Shown piece by piece: positions 22,412 through 28,796 of a DNA stretch of 28,796 bases. A program made the translations under genes and the position numbers. Below the pieces are notes generated by a model. That model saw nothing but the letters and a program-made list of their open reading frames with translations, was not told the origin of the DNA and ran no database searches. How positions within the stretch are numbered: position 1 is the first letter of the stretch; every line of letters starts with the position of its first letter. This DNA is from CAZJFH01 sp964545205 (GTDB taxonomy: Bacteria > Pseudomonadota > Alphaproteobacteria > Rhodospirillales > Magnetospirillaceae), in assembly GCA_964545205.1 (NCBI GenBank), contig CAZJFH010000065.1, positions 1 to 28,796 of the forward strand, read 5' to 3'.

Positions 22412-22418
22412 CGGCGGC

Positions 22419-22874
22419 TTACAGCCACGTCCACAGGAAGTAGGTGGCGCCGTTGGCGGGGTTGAAGTACAGCTCGTAGCCCCAGCCCTCGGCGACGCCG
22501 CTCCAGAAGGTGCCGGGCGCCAGCTCGGCCTGCGGCCGCCACCACTCCGGCATGCGCTCGTCGTTGCGGATGGCGTCGATCTGCAGCTGCGACAGCTCGC
22601 CCGGCAGCAGGCCGAATCGCTGGACGAGATGCTCGATCCCCGGCTCGGTGGTGACGAAGCGGATGTAGACGCGGGCGTTGTCGCCCTCGCGCCCGGCCGT
22701 CGACAGCGCCTCGGAGAACGCCGCGCTGCCCTCGAGCAGGTCGGCGACCATCTCGCCGGCGGCCTTGGTCGGCAGCGGCGCGAAATAGGTGGTGTAGACG
22801 ATCCAGCCGGCGACCAGCGCCGGCACGCCGATGGCGAAGGCGAGCAGCCAGCCGGGAACCTTGCGCGCGGCCAT
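22419..22874 (-). CDS. Membrane-anchored protein of unknown function
   Basis: A 151-residue protein with one N-terminal membrane helix (about 8-28, LLAFAIGVPALVAGWIVYTT) and a periplasmic domain. That domain has motifs ARVYIRFVTTEPGIEHLVQ, a W-rich stretch MPEWWRP, and an aromatic C-terminus YELYFNPANGATYFLWTWL. I do not recognise a family. The ATG is one base past the stop of the COQ10/RatA-like gene, and GGAGGGG supplies the ribosome site, so it is co-expressed with that gene. A role near quinone or envelope metabolism is a context guess only. Confidence 0.75.
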   Translation of the reverse strand: MAARKVPGWLLAFAIGVPALVAGWIVYTTYFAPLPTKAAGEMVADLLEGSAAFSEALSTAGREGDNARVYIRFVTTEPGIEHLVQRFGLLPGELSQLQIDAIRNDERMPEWWRPQAELAPGTFWSGVAEGWGYELYFNPANGATYFLWTWL

Positions 22875-22875
22875 C

Positions 22876-23337
22876 TCAGCGCCCCTCCGGATTGCGGCCG
22901 TCGGGGCCGTAGAGCTGTCGGGCGCGCTTCTCGAAGGCATGCACCATCATCTTGACCGCCTCGTTGAACAGCGCCCCCATCACTCCCTGCAGCAGGCGCG
23001 ACTTGAACTCGAAATCGACGTAGAAGTCGATGCAGGTGCCGCCGTCCTCCATGCGCTCGAAGATCCAGTGGTTGTCCAGGTAGTGGAACGGACCCTCGGT
23101 GTAGCGCACGTCGATGCGGTAGTTGTCGCGGTCGAGCCTCACATGCGAGGTGAAGCGCTCGCGGATCATCTTGAAGCCGATCATCAGGTCGGCCCAGAAC
23201 TCGTCGCCCTGGCGCTTGCGCACGCGGGCGGCGACGCACCAGGGGAGGAACTGCGGGTACTTCTCGACGTCGGCGACCATGTCGAAGAGCTGGTCGGGCG
23301 TGTAGGGAAGCGTCTTCTTCTCGGCGTGGGTCGGCAT
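22876..23337 (-). CDS. COQ10/RatA-type START-domain protein
   Basis: A 153-residue SRPBCC-fold protein of the COQ10/RatA family, full length. Signatures are YTPDQLFDMVADVEKYPQFL with PWCVAARV, then RYTEGPFHYLDNHWIFE and VDFEFKSRLLQGVMGALFNEA. Eukaryotic COQ10 binds ubiquinone; E. coli RatA has been reported to block ribosome subunit joining. In alphaproteobacteria this gene commonly follows lipA, as it nearly does here, which favours the ubiquinone role. There is no Shine-Dalgarno before the ATG, and the promoter seems to start transcription on the AUG itself. Confidence 0.93.
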   Translation of the reverse strand: MPTHAEKKTLPYTPDQLFDMVADVEKYPQFLPWCVAARVRKRQGDEFWADLMIGFKMIRERFTSHVRLDRDNYRIDVRYTEGPFHYLDNHWIFERMEDGGTCIDFYVDFEFKSRLLQGVMGALFNEAVKMMVHAFEKRARQLYGPDGRNPEGR

Positions 23338-23344
23338 GCCGGCG

Positions 23345-23372
23345 GTTATACCACGGTGGTACTCGGACGCAA
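23345..23372 (-). promoter_or_regulatory. Promoter of the COQ10/RatA-like gene, probably leaderless
   Basis: On the minus strand TTGCGT (23372-23367) and TATAAC (23350-23345) are 16 bases apart. Exactly seven bases follow before the ATG at 23337, so the A of AUG would be the transcription start. This agrees with the lack of a ribosome binding site. Confidence 0.5.
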
Positions 23373-23381
23373 CGGCCGGGC

Positions 23382-24104
23382 CTAGCCCTTGCGGAACATC
23401 ACCTGCAGGCCGGGCTTCAGGCACAGCCGGCGATGAACCTTTTGCAGCCCGTACTCCGCCGCCAGCCGCACCAGCCCGGTCTCCCGGAAATAGATGCAGT
23501 GGTCCGGCGGGTCGAAGCCGTCCCAGTCGACGAGGTTCCGCGGACGCCGCCAGTGGCCGAGATCCGGCGTGGTGATGAAGGCGTGCGCCCCCGGCTTCAG
23601 CAGCTTGGCGATCGCCGCCATCATCACGTGCGGGTCGGGCACGTGCTCGATGACCTCGCTGCAGTGGATCAGGTCGAAGCGCGGCGCCTCGGGCTCCCAC
23701 TCCTGCACCGGGCCGATCAGGAAGCGCGAGCCGGGAAACTTGCCGCGGGCGTATTCCACCGACACGGCGTCGATGTCGATGCCCCAGGTCTCGAAGCCGT
23801 TGCGGCGCGCGATTTCGACCATGAAGCCGCCGTTGCAGCCGATGTCGAGGAACTTGCCGCCCTTGCAGAAGCGCATCAGGTACTTGATGCGCCTGGCGTT
23901 GCGCTTGAGCTTCTTGGCGTCCTTGTTGAGGTAGAGGTTGCCCTGATGGCCGGCGATGGCCTCCTCGGCCGACCAGATCGGGTGGATGAAGCCCGAGCGG
24001 CAGGTGCCGCATTCCCAGTAGGCGCCCTCGCCGACGGCGAACCGCCGCTCCGTCCGGCTGTCGCGGCAGACCGGGCAGGCCGGCGACGTGACGATCGTGT
24101 TCAA
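23382..24104 (-). CDS. Class I SAM-dependent methyltransferase with N-terminal zinc ribbon
   Basis: A 240-residue protein. CPVC (10-13) and CGTC (32-35) form a small zinc ribbon. The Methyltransf_23-type domain follows, with SAM motif I FLDIGCNGGF (about 85-94), acidic GIDIDAVSVEYAR for the ribose, and motif IV DLIHCSEVIEHVPDPHVMM. The last third has PGAHAFITTPDLGHW and DPPDHCIYFRETGLVRL, typical of family members acting on sugars or small metabolites. The start is TTG at 24104 with GAGGAGG six bases upstream. It sits between lipA and the COQ10/RatA-like gene. Substrate unknown; a direct role in lipoate or quinone synthesis is not implied by sequence. Confidence 0.9.
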   Translation of the reverse strand: MNTIVTSPACPVCRDSRTERRFAVGEGAYWECGTCRSGFIHPIWSAEEAIAGHQGNLYLNKDAKKLKRNARRIKYLMRFCKGGKFLDIGCNGGFMVEIARRNGFETWGIDIDAVSVEYARGKFPGSRFLIGPVQEWEPEAPRFDLIHCSEVIEHVPDPHVMMAAIAKLLKPGAHAFITTPDLGHWRRPRNLVDWDGFDPPDHCIYFRETGLVRLAAEYGLQKVHRRLCLKPGLQVMFRKG

Positions 24105-24177
24105 GCGGTCCTCCTCGGGTGGCGGGCTCGGGCGCGCGACACTATCACAGCCGCGCGGCCCGCCGCCATCCGGGAGT

Positions 24178-25092
24178 CTAGGCCTTGGCCAGCTTGGCCG
24201 CCCGCGCCGCCTGCAATTCGGCGAAGTCCTGGTCGGCGTGGTAGGACGAGCGGGTCAGCGGCGTCGAGGAGACCAGCAGGAAGCCCTTGGCCAGCGCCCG
24301 CTTCTTGTACTCGGCGAACTCGTCGGGGGTGACGAAGCGCTTGACCGGGGCGTGCTTGGGCGTCGGCTGCAGATACTGGCCGATGGTCAGGAAGTCGACC
24401 TCGGCGGCGCGCAGGTCGTCCATCACCTGCAGCACCTCCTCCTTCTCCTCGCCAAGACCGACCATGATGCCGGACTTGGTGAACACGGTGGGGTCGATGC
24501 GCTTGGCGTCCGAGAGCAGGCGCAGGGAATTGAAGTAGCGCGCGCCGGGCCGAATCGACGGATACAGCCGCGGCACCGTCTCGAGATTGTGGTTGAAGAC
24601 GTCCGGCTTGGCCCGGATCACCGCCTCGAGGGCGCCGTCCTTGCGCCAGAAATCGGGGGTCAGCACCTCGACCGTGGTGCCCGGCGAGGTCTCGCGCAGG
24701 CGCTCGATGCAGGCGACGAACTGGCCGGCGCCGCCGTCGGGCAGGTCGTCGCGGTCGACCGAGGTGATGACCATGTGCTTGAACGCCATGTCGCGCGCCG
24801 CATTCGCCAGGTTCTCGGGCTCCAGCGGATCGACGGGCCGCGGCTTGCCGGTGGCGACGTTGCAGAAGGCGCAGGCGCGGGTGCAGATGTCGCCCAGGAT
24901 CATCACCGTGGCGTGCTTGGCCGACCAGCACTCGCCGATGTTCGGACAGGCCGCCTCCTCGCACACGGTGTGCAGGTTGCGCTCGCGCAGGACCTTGTGG
25001 GTCTCGCCGTAACCCTTGCTGGTCGGCGCCTTGACGCGGATCCAGGACGGCTTGCGCAGGGGGATGGAGTCGGGGGAATCGATCTTGGTCAT
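24178..25092 (-). CDS. lipA: Lipoyl synthase
   Basis: A 304-residue radical-SAM enzyme inserting two sulfurs into protein-bound octanoyl chains to make lipoyl groups. Both [4Fe-4S] sites are present: the auxiliary cluster C44-x4-C49-x5-C55 (CEEAACPNIGEC) and the radical-SAM C70-x3-C74-x2-C77 (CTRACAFC). The C-terminal RSSYHAD carries the conserved Ser that ligates the auxiliary cluster. VDRDDLPDGGAGQF and FNHNLETVPRLYP are further family blocks. It follows lpd by 56 bp in the same direction and serves the E2 encoded upstream in this block. Confidence 0.98.
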   Translation of the reverse strand: MTKIDSPDSIPLRKPSWIRVKAPTSKGYGETHKVLRERNLHTVCEEAACPNIGECWSAKHATVMILGDICTRACAFCNVATGKPRPVDPLEPENLANAARDMAFKHMVITSVDRDDLPDGGAGQFVACIERLRETSPGTTVEVLTPDFWRKDGALEAVIRAKPDVFNHNLETVPRLYPSIRPGARYFNSLRLLSDAKRIDPTVFTKSGIMVGLGEEKEEVLQVMDDLRAAEVDFLTIGQYLQPTPKHAPVKRFVTPDEFAEYKKRALAKGFLLVSSTPLTRSSYHADQDFAELQAARAAKLAKA

Positions 25093-25113
25093 AACACTAC
25101 CTTACCATGACTC

Positions 25114-25135
25114 CCCTCTCCCCCGGGGGAGAGGG
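25114..25135. repeat. Perfect 22-bp palindrome between lpd and lipA
   Basis: CCCTCTCCCCC and its exact complement GGGGGAGAGGG abut with no loop. The core resembles the CCCTCTCCCGC / GCGGGAGAGGG palindromes inside pdhC at 27570-27675, so it is probably a member of the same dispersed REP-like family. Confidence 0.7.
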
Positions 25136-25148
25136 AATGACGGGCGCC

Positions 25149-26552
25149 TTAGAAATGAATGGCCCTCCCATAGGCGTCAAGGACGCTCTCGTGCATCATC
25201 TCGGACAGGGTCGGGTGCGGGAAGACCGCGTGCATCAGCTCGGCCTCGGTGGTCTCGAGCGTCCTGGCGACGCCGTAGCCCTGGATCAGCTCGGTGACCT
25301 CGGCGCCGACCATGTGGGCGCCGAGCAGCTCGCCGGTCTTGGCGTCGAACACCGTCTTGACCAGGCCCTCGGTCTCGCCGAGCGCGATGGCCTTGCCGTT
25401 GCCGACGAACGGGAAGCGGCCGACCTTGACCTCGTGGCCGAGCTCCTTCGCCTTCTTCTCGGTGTAGCCGATCGAGGCGATCTGCGGGTGGCAGTAGGTG
25501 CAGCCGGGGATGTTGCGGACGTCGAGCGGATGGACGTGGGACAGTCCGGCGATCTTCTCGACGCAGATGATCGCCTCGTGGCTGGCCTTGTGGGCGAGCC
25601 AGGGCGCGCCGACGATGTCGCCGATGGCGTAGACGCCGGGCTCGCCGGTCTGCAGCCATTCGTTCACGACGATGCGGCCCTTCTCGACCTTCACGCCGGT
25701 GCCTTCGAGGCCGATGTTCTCGATGTTGGCGGTGACGCCGACCGCGAGGATGACCCGGTCGAAGCTCTCCTGCGTCGTCTTGCCGCCGGCCTCGATGGTC
25801 GCGGTGACGCTGCCGCCCTTGCGGTCGAGGCCCTTGACGGCGGCGCCGGTGAAGAACTTCATGCCCTGCTTCTCGAACGACTTGCGCGCGATGCCGGCGA
25901 TCTCCTCGTCCTCGACCGGCAGGATGCGCTCCATCACCTCGACGACGGTCACTTCCGCGCCGAAGGCGTTGAAGAAGCTCGCGAATTCGATGCCGATGGC
26001 GCCGGAGCCGACGACCAGCAGCTTTTTCGGCATGGTGTCGGCGATCATCGCCTCCTTGTAGGTCCACACCAGCTTGCCGTCGGGCTCGAGACCGGGCAGC
26101 ACGCGGGCGCGGGCGCCGGTGGCCAGGATGATGTGCTTGGCCGCCAGCTCGGCGACGGCTTTGCCGTCCTTCTCGACGCCGACGCGGCCCTTGCCGGCGA
26201 GGCGGCCGAAGCCGTCGAACACCGTGACCTTGTTCTTCTTCAAGAGATGCTTGACGCCGGCCTGGAGCTGCGCCGCGACGCCGCGCGAGCGCTTGACGAT
26301 CTTGGCGAGGTCGAACGCGGCGTCCTTGCCGGCCGACAGGCCGTAGGCGTCGGCGTGCCGCATGTTGCGCCAGACGTCGGCCGAGCGCAGCAGCGCCTTG
26401 GTCGGGATGCAGCCCCAGTTGAGGCAGATGCCACCCAGGTGTTCGCGCTCGACCACCGCGGTCTTCAGCCCAAGTTGCGCCGCGCGGATCGCCGCGACGT
26501 AGCCGCCGGGGCCGGCGCCGATCACCACCACGTCGAAATTGTTGTCGGCCAT
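25149..26552 (-). CDS. lpd: Dihydrolipoyl dehydrogenase (E3)
   Basis: A 467-residue FAD flavoenzyme that reoxidises dihydrolipoyl-E2 with NAD+. The FAD motif is VVIGAGPGGYVA (9-20) and the redox disulfide is GGICLNWGCIPTKALL (C43, C48). The NAD motif is VVGSGAIGIEFASFF, the second FAD motif is YAIGDIVGAPWLAHKASHE, and the catalytic His-Glu is FPHPTLSEMMHE. Full length for the family. AAGGAGACACGAGACG precedes the ATG. It lies third in the visible dehydrogenase operon; a 94-bp inverted repeat separates it from pdhC. Confidence 0.98.
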   Translation of the reverse strand: MADNNFDVVVIGAGPGGYVAAIRAAQLGLKTAVVEREHLGGICLNWGCIPTKALLRSADVWRNMRHADAYGLSAGKDAAFDLAKIVKRSRGVAAQLQAGVKHLLKKNKVTVFDGFGRLAGKGRVGVEKDGKAVAELAAKHIILATGARARVLPGLEPDGKLVWTYKEAMIADTMPKKLLVVGSGAIGIEFASFFNAFGAEVTVVEVMERILPVEDEEIAGIARKSFEKQGMKFFTGAAVKGLDRKGGSVTATIEAGGKTTQESFDRVILAVGVTANIENIGLEGTGVKVEKGRIVVNEWLQTGEPGVYAIGDIVGAPWLAHKASHEAIICVEKIAGLSHVHPLDVRNIPGCTYCHPQIASIGYTEKKAKELGHEVKVGRFPFVGNGKAIALGETEGLVKTVFDAKTGELLGAHMVGAEVTELIQGYGVARTLETTEAELMHAVFPHPTLSEMMHESVLDAYGRAIHF

Positions 26553-26571
26553 CGTCTCGTGTCTCCTTGTC

Positions 26572-26665
26572 TAACCACAGAGACACAGAGGCACAGAGAA
26601 TACACAGAGAGAGATATCACCCCTGTTCTCTGTGCCTTCTCTGTGTCTCTGCGCCTCTGTGGTTA
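26572..26665. repeat. 94-bp inverted repeat built of CACAGAG units
   Basis: The left arm starts TAACCACAGAGACACAGAGG and the right arm ends CGCCTCTGTGGTTA. The two arms are imperfect inverted copies of about 40 bp, each made of three or four tandem CACAGAG-containing units of 8-10 bp, with a short centre near 26612-26624. This is a dispersed palindromic element known from many bacterial genomes, where its translation shows up in spurious ORFs. Here it occupies almost the whole pdhC-lpd gap and would form a long RNA hairpin in the operon message. Confidence 0.85.
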
Positions 26666-26674
26666 ATTCCACCC

Positions 26675-27958
26675 TTACAGCAGCATCGTCAGCGGATCTT
26701 CGATCAGCTTCTTGAACGCCGCCAGGAACTCCGCCCCGACGGCGCCGTCGACGACGCGGTGGTCGACCGACAGGGTGCAGCTCATCATCGTCGCGACGGC
26801 CAGGGCGCCGTCCTTGACGATCGGGCGCTGCTCGCCGGCGCCGACCGCCAGGATGCAGCCCTGCGGCGGGTTGATGATGGCGGCGAATTCGCGGATGCCG
26901 TACATGCCGAGATTCGACACGGTGAAGCCGCCGCCCTGGTATTCCTCGGGCTTGAGCTTGCCGTCGCGGGCACGCTTGGCGAGTTCCTTCATCTCGTTGG
27001 AGATCGCCGACAGGCCCTTGTGATCGGCCGACTTGACGATCGGCGTGATCAGGCCGTTGGGCGTCGCCACCGCCACCGAGACGTCGACCTCGTCGTACAT
27101 GCGGATCGCGGTGTCGGTCCACGAGGCGTTGGCCGCCGGCACCTTGCGCAGGGCCAGGGCGACGGCGCGCACCACGAAGTCGTTGACCGACAGCTTGTAG
27201 GCGTCGGACTTGGCGTTGAGCTCGGCGCGCATCGTCATCAGCGCGTCGATGTTGCAGTCGACGGTCAGGTAGAAATGCGGGATCGTCGACTTGGCCTCGG
27301 TCAGCCGCCGCGCGATGACCTTGCGCATCGAGGAGTTGGGCACCTCGTGGTATTTCGGCCCCAGCTCGGGCACCGGCTTCTGGGCGCCGGGCGGCGCCGC
27401 CATCGGCGCGGCCGCTTCGGCCGGCGCGGCGGCGGCGGGCTTGGCGCCCTCGACGTCGGCCTTGACGATGCGGCCGTGCGGTCCCGATCCCGTGATCCGC
27501 GCGAGGTCGAGGCCGCGGTCCTTGGCGATGCGCCTGGCGAGCGGGCTGGCGAAGATGCGGTTGCCCTTGCCCTCACCCCCGTGCCCCTCTCCCGCAGGCG
27601 GGAGAGGCGAGACCGGCTGCGGCGCCTGCTCTCCCCCTCGCCCGCTCGCGGGAGAGGGGGCCGGGGGGTGAGGGGTTTTCGGCGCCTGAACGTCCTTCAG
27701 CGCGCTCTCGTCCTCGCCCTCTTCGAGCAGGATGGCGATCGGCTGGTTGACCTTGACGCCCTCGGTGTCGTCGGGGACCAGGATCTTGCCGAGCGTGCCC
27801 TCGTCGACCGCCTCGAACTCCATCGTCGCCTTGTCGGTCTCGATCTCGGCGATGATGTCGCCGGAGGCGATCGGGTCGCCTTCCTTCTTCAGCCACTTCG
27901 CCAGCTTGCCCTCGGACATCGTCGGCGACAGGGCCGGCATCAGGATCTGGATCGGCAT
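26675..27958 (-). CDS. pdhC: Pyruvate dehydrogenase E2, dihydrolipoyl acetyltransferase
   Basis: A 427-residue E2 core protein. One lipoyl domain (1-80) carries the target lysine in EIETDKATMEFEA (K43). The peripheral subunit-binding domain is about 135-171 (FASPLARRIAKDRGLDLARI). The catalytic domain (about 205-427) ends with the active-site SVDHRVVDGAVGAEFL (H400). It transfers acetyl from E1 to CoA. The PSPTMSEGKL-type start (PALSPTMSEGKLAKW) is typical of alphaproteobacterial and mitochondrial PDH E2. The first linker is unusual: residues 95-130 are encoded by a palindromic repeat (27570-27675). It starts four bases after the pdhB stop. Confidence 0.97.
   Translation of the reverse strand: MPIQILMPALSPTMSEGKLAKWLKKEGDPIASGDIIAEIETDKATMEFEAVDEGTLGKILVPDDTEGVKVNQPIAILLEEGEDESALKDVQAPKTPHPPAPSPASGRGGEQAPQPVSPLPPAGEGHGGEGKGNRIFASPLARRIAKDRGLDLARITGSGPHGRIVKADVEGAKPAAAAPAEAAAPMAAPPGAQKPVPELGPKYHEVPNSSMRKVIARRLTEAKSTIPHFYLTVDCNIDALMTMRAELNAKSDAYKLSVNDFVVRAVALALRKVPAANASWTDTAIRMYDEVDVSVAVATPNGLITPIVKSADHKGLSAISNEMKELAKRARDGKLKPEEYQGGGFTVSNLGMYGIREFAAIINPPQGCILAVGAGEQRPIVKDGALAVATMMSCTLSVDHRVVDGAVGAEFLAAFKKLIEDPLTMLL
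27570..27675. repeat. 106-bp palindromic repeat inside the pdhC reading frame
   Basis: The ends CCCTCACCCCCGTGCC...CTCTCCCGC (27570-27595) and GCGGGAGAGGGGG...GGGGGGTGAGGGG (27648-27675) are long inverted copies. Each contains or borders an inner hairpin (CCTCTCCCGC-AG-GCGGGAGAGG at 27586-27607). It is read in frame and codes for a Pro/Gly/Ser-rich part of the E2 linker (PAPSPASGRGGEQ and SPLPPAGEGHGGEG). It looks like a dispersed REP-type element that inserted or expanded in a tolerant linker. Confidence 0.8.
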
Positions 27959-27962
27959 CGGC

Positions 27963-28796
27963 TCAGCTCCTGTAGCAGACGGCCTTGGCGGCGGCGACGA
28001 CGTCGTCGACCTGCGGCAGGGCCATGCGTTCCAGATTGGCGGCGTAGGGCATCGGCACGTCCTTGCCGGCGACGCGCACCGGCGGCGCGTCGAGCCAGTC
28101 GAAGCAGTTCTCCATCATCACCGCGATCACCTCGGAGCCGATGCCGGCATAGGGCCAGCCTTCCTCGACGTTGACGATGCGGTTGGTCTTCTTGACCGAG
28201 GCGACGATGGTCTCGACGTCGAGCGGGCGGATCGAGCGCAGGTTGATCACCTCGGCCTCGATGCCCTCGGCCTGCAGCGCCGCCGCCGCCTCGAGCGCGA
28301 TGTGGACCATGCGCGAATAGGCGGTCAGCGTGACGTGACTGCCGGCCCGCTCGATCTTGGCCTTGCCGATCGGGACGATGTAGTCCGGATCCTCGGGCAT
28401 CTCGAAACTCTGGCCGTAGAGCAGCTCGTGCTCGAGCACGACGACCGGGTTGGGATCGCGGATCGCGGCGCGCAGCAGGCCGTAGGCGTCGGCCGAGGAA
28501 TAGGGCGAGACCACCTTGATGCCGGGGCAGTGCGCGTACCACGACGCGAAGTCCTGGCTGTGCTGGGCGGCGACGCGGCTGGCGGCGCCGTTGGGGCCGC
28601 GGAACACGATCGGGCAGCCGAGCTGGCCGCCGCTCATGTACAGCGTCTTGGCCGCCGAGTTGATGACGTGGTCGATGGCCTGCATCGAGAAATTGAAGGT
28701 CATGAACTCGACGATCGGCTTCAGGCCCATGAAGGCGGCGCCGACGCCGAGGCCGGTGAAGCCGTATTCGGTGATCGGCGTGTCGATCACCCGCTT
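27963..28796 (-). CDS. pdhB: Pyruvate dehydrogenase E1 component, beta subunit (3' part)
   Basis: The last 277 codons of the gene; the start and the N-terminal lipoyl domain that many alphaproteobacterial PdhB proteins carry are beyond the right edge. The first visible residues are KRVIDTPITEYGFTGLGVG. Family blocks are EFMTFNFSMQAIDHVINSAA, FRGPNGAASRVAAQHSQDFA with WYAHCPGIKVVSPY, and the C-terminal NLRSIRPLDVETI and EEGWPYAGIGSEV. With E1-alpha (not in the window) it makes the heterotetrameric TPP-dependent decarboxylase. It is separated from pdhC by four bases, so the two are one operon. A branched-chain 2-oxoacid E1-beta is less likely given the PDH-type E2 partner. Confidence 0.96.
   Translation of the reverse strand, partial: KRVIDTPITEYGFTGLGVGAAFMGLKPIVEFMTFNFSMQAIDHVINSAAKTLYMSGGQLGCPIVFRGPNGAASRVAAQHSQDFASWYAHCPGIKVVSPYSSADAYGLLRAAIRDPNPVVVLEHELLYGQSFEMPEDPDYIVPIGKAKIERAGSHVTLTAYSRMVHIALEAAAALQAEGIEAEVINLRSIRPLDVETIVASVKKTNRIVNVEEGWPYAGIGSEVIAVMMENCFDWLDAPPVRVAGKDVPMPYAANLERMALPQVDDVVAAAKAVCYRS

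Noticed and set aside
26567..26666. Open frames reading through the CACAGAG repeat, giving peptides such as TETQRHREYTER
   Set aside because: This is the usual spurious translation of a dispersed palindromic repeat, not a gene.
25107..27675. A CRISPR array or transposon in the repeat-rich dehydrogenase block
   Set aside because: The repeats are individual palindromes of different length with no regular spacers, no transposase and no target-site duplications visible.

Overview
The window is about 28.8 kb of very GC-rich, densely coding chromosomal DNA. The closest fit is an alphaproteobacterium, probably Rhodospirillales-like. This rests on the order pdhB-pdhC-lpd-lipA followed by a COQ10/RatA-type START gene, on the tripartite tricarboxylate transporter with Bug-type binding protein, and on many GTG/TTG starts with good Shine-Dalgarno sequences. 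The assignment is inferred from gene content and order; no 16S rRNA or tRNA gene is present. No prophage, transposase or CRISPR array was seen.

Region 1 (1-4.7 kb) is a solute uptake and catabolism locus on the minus strand: tctC-tctA-tctB followed by the first 29 codons of an enolase-superfamily dehydratase that resembles D(-)-tartrate dehydratase. A LysR regulator is divergent, and a GlcG/HbpS-like gene ends inside the LysR stop codon. Tartrate or a similar hydroxy-diacid is the likely substrate. Region 2 (4.7-6.4 kb) has a YbaK-type deacylase and then about 550 bp of regulatory DNA. That stretch holds a promoter, a predicted leaderless 20-codon leader peptide with Tyr-Trp-Arg-Arg-Trp-Phe codons, a complete 1:2 / 2:3 / 3:4 attenuator with terminator, and a doubtful 59-codon ORF. 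It also holds a very good sigma-54 promoter in front of a PEP-CTERM exported protein.

Region 3 (6.4-16 kb) carries an AceE/transketolase-like TPP enzyme, a MHYT sensor kinase overlapping a small secreted PsiF-like protein, a chemoreceptor with an N-terminal hemerythrin domain, and an AI-2E-family permease. It ends with a CD-NTase-like protein that seems to have lost two of three catalytic Asp residues and is translationally coupled to a RidA-family gene. Region 4 (16-22.4 kb) has two tandemly duplicated glycine-zipper lipoproteins, a DUF445 membrane protein, a COG3146-type acyltransferase, an orphan OmpR-type response regulator, another small lipoprotein, a truncated ETF-alpha-like protein, serine acetyltransferase and pterin dehydratase.

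Region 5 (22.4-28.8 kb), all minus strand, is the lipoate-dependent dehydrogenase block: E1-beta (cut by the window edge), E2, E3, lipoyl synthase, then a zinc-ribbon methyltransferase, a COQ10/RatA-type protein and a membrane-anchored unknown. Three palindromic repeat elements sit in this block, and one lies inside the E2 reading frame, where it encodes part of the flexible linker.
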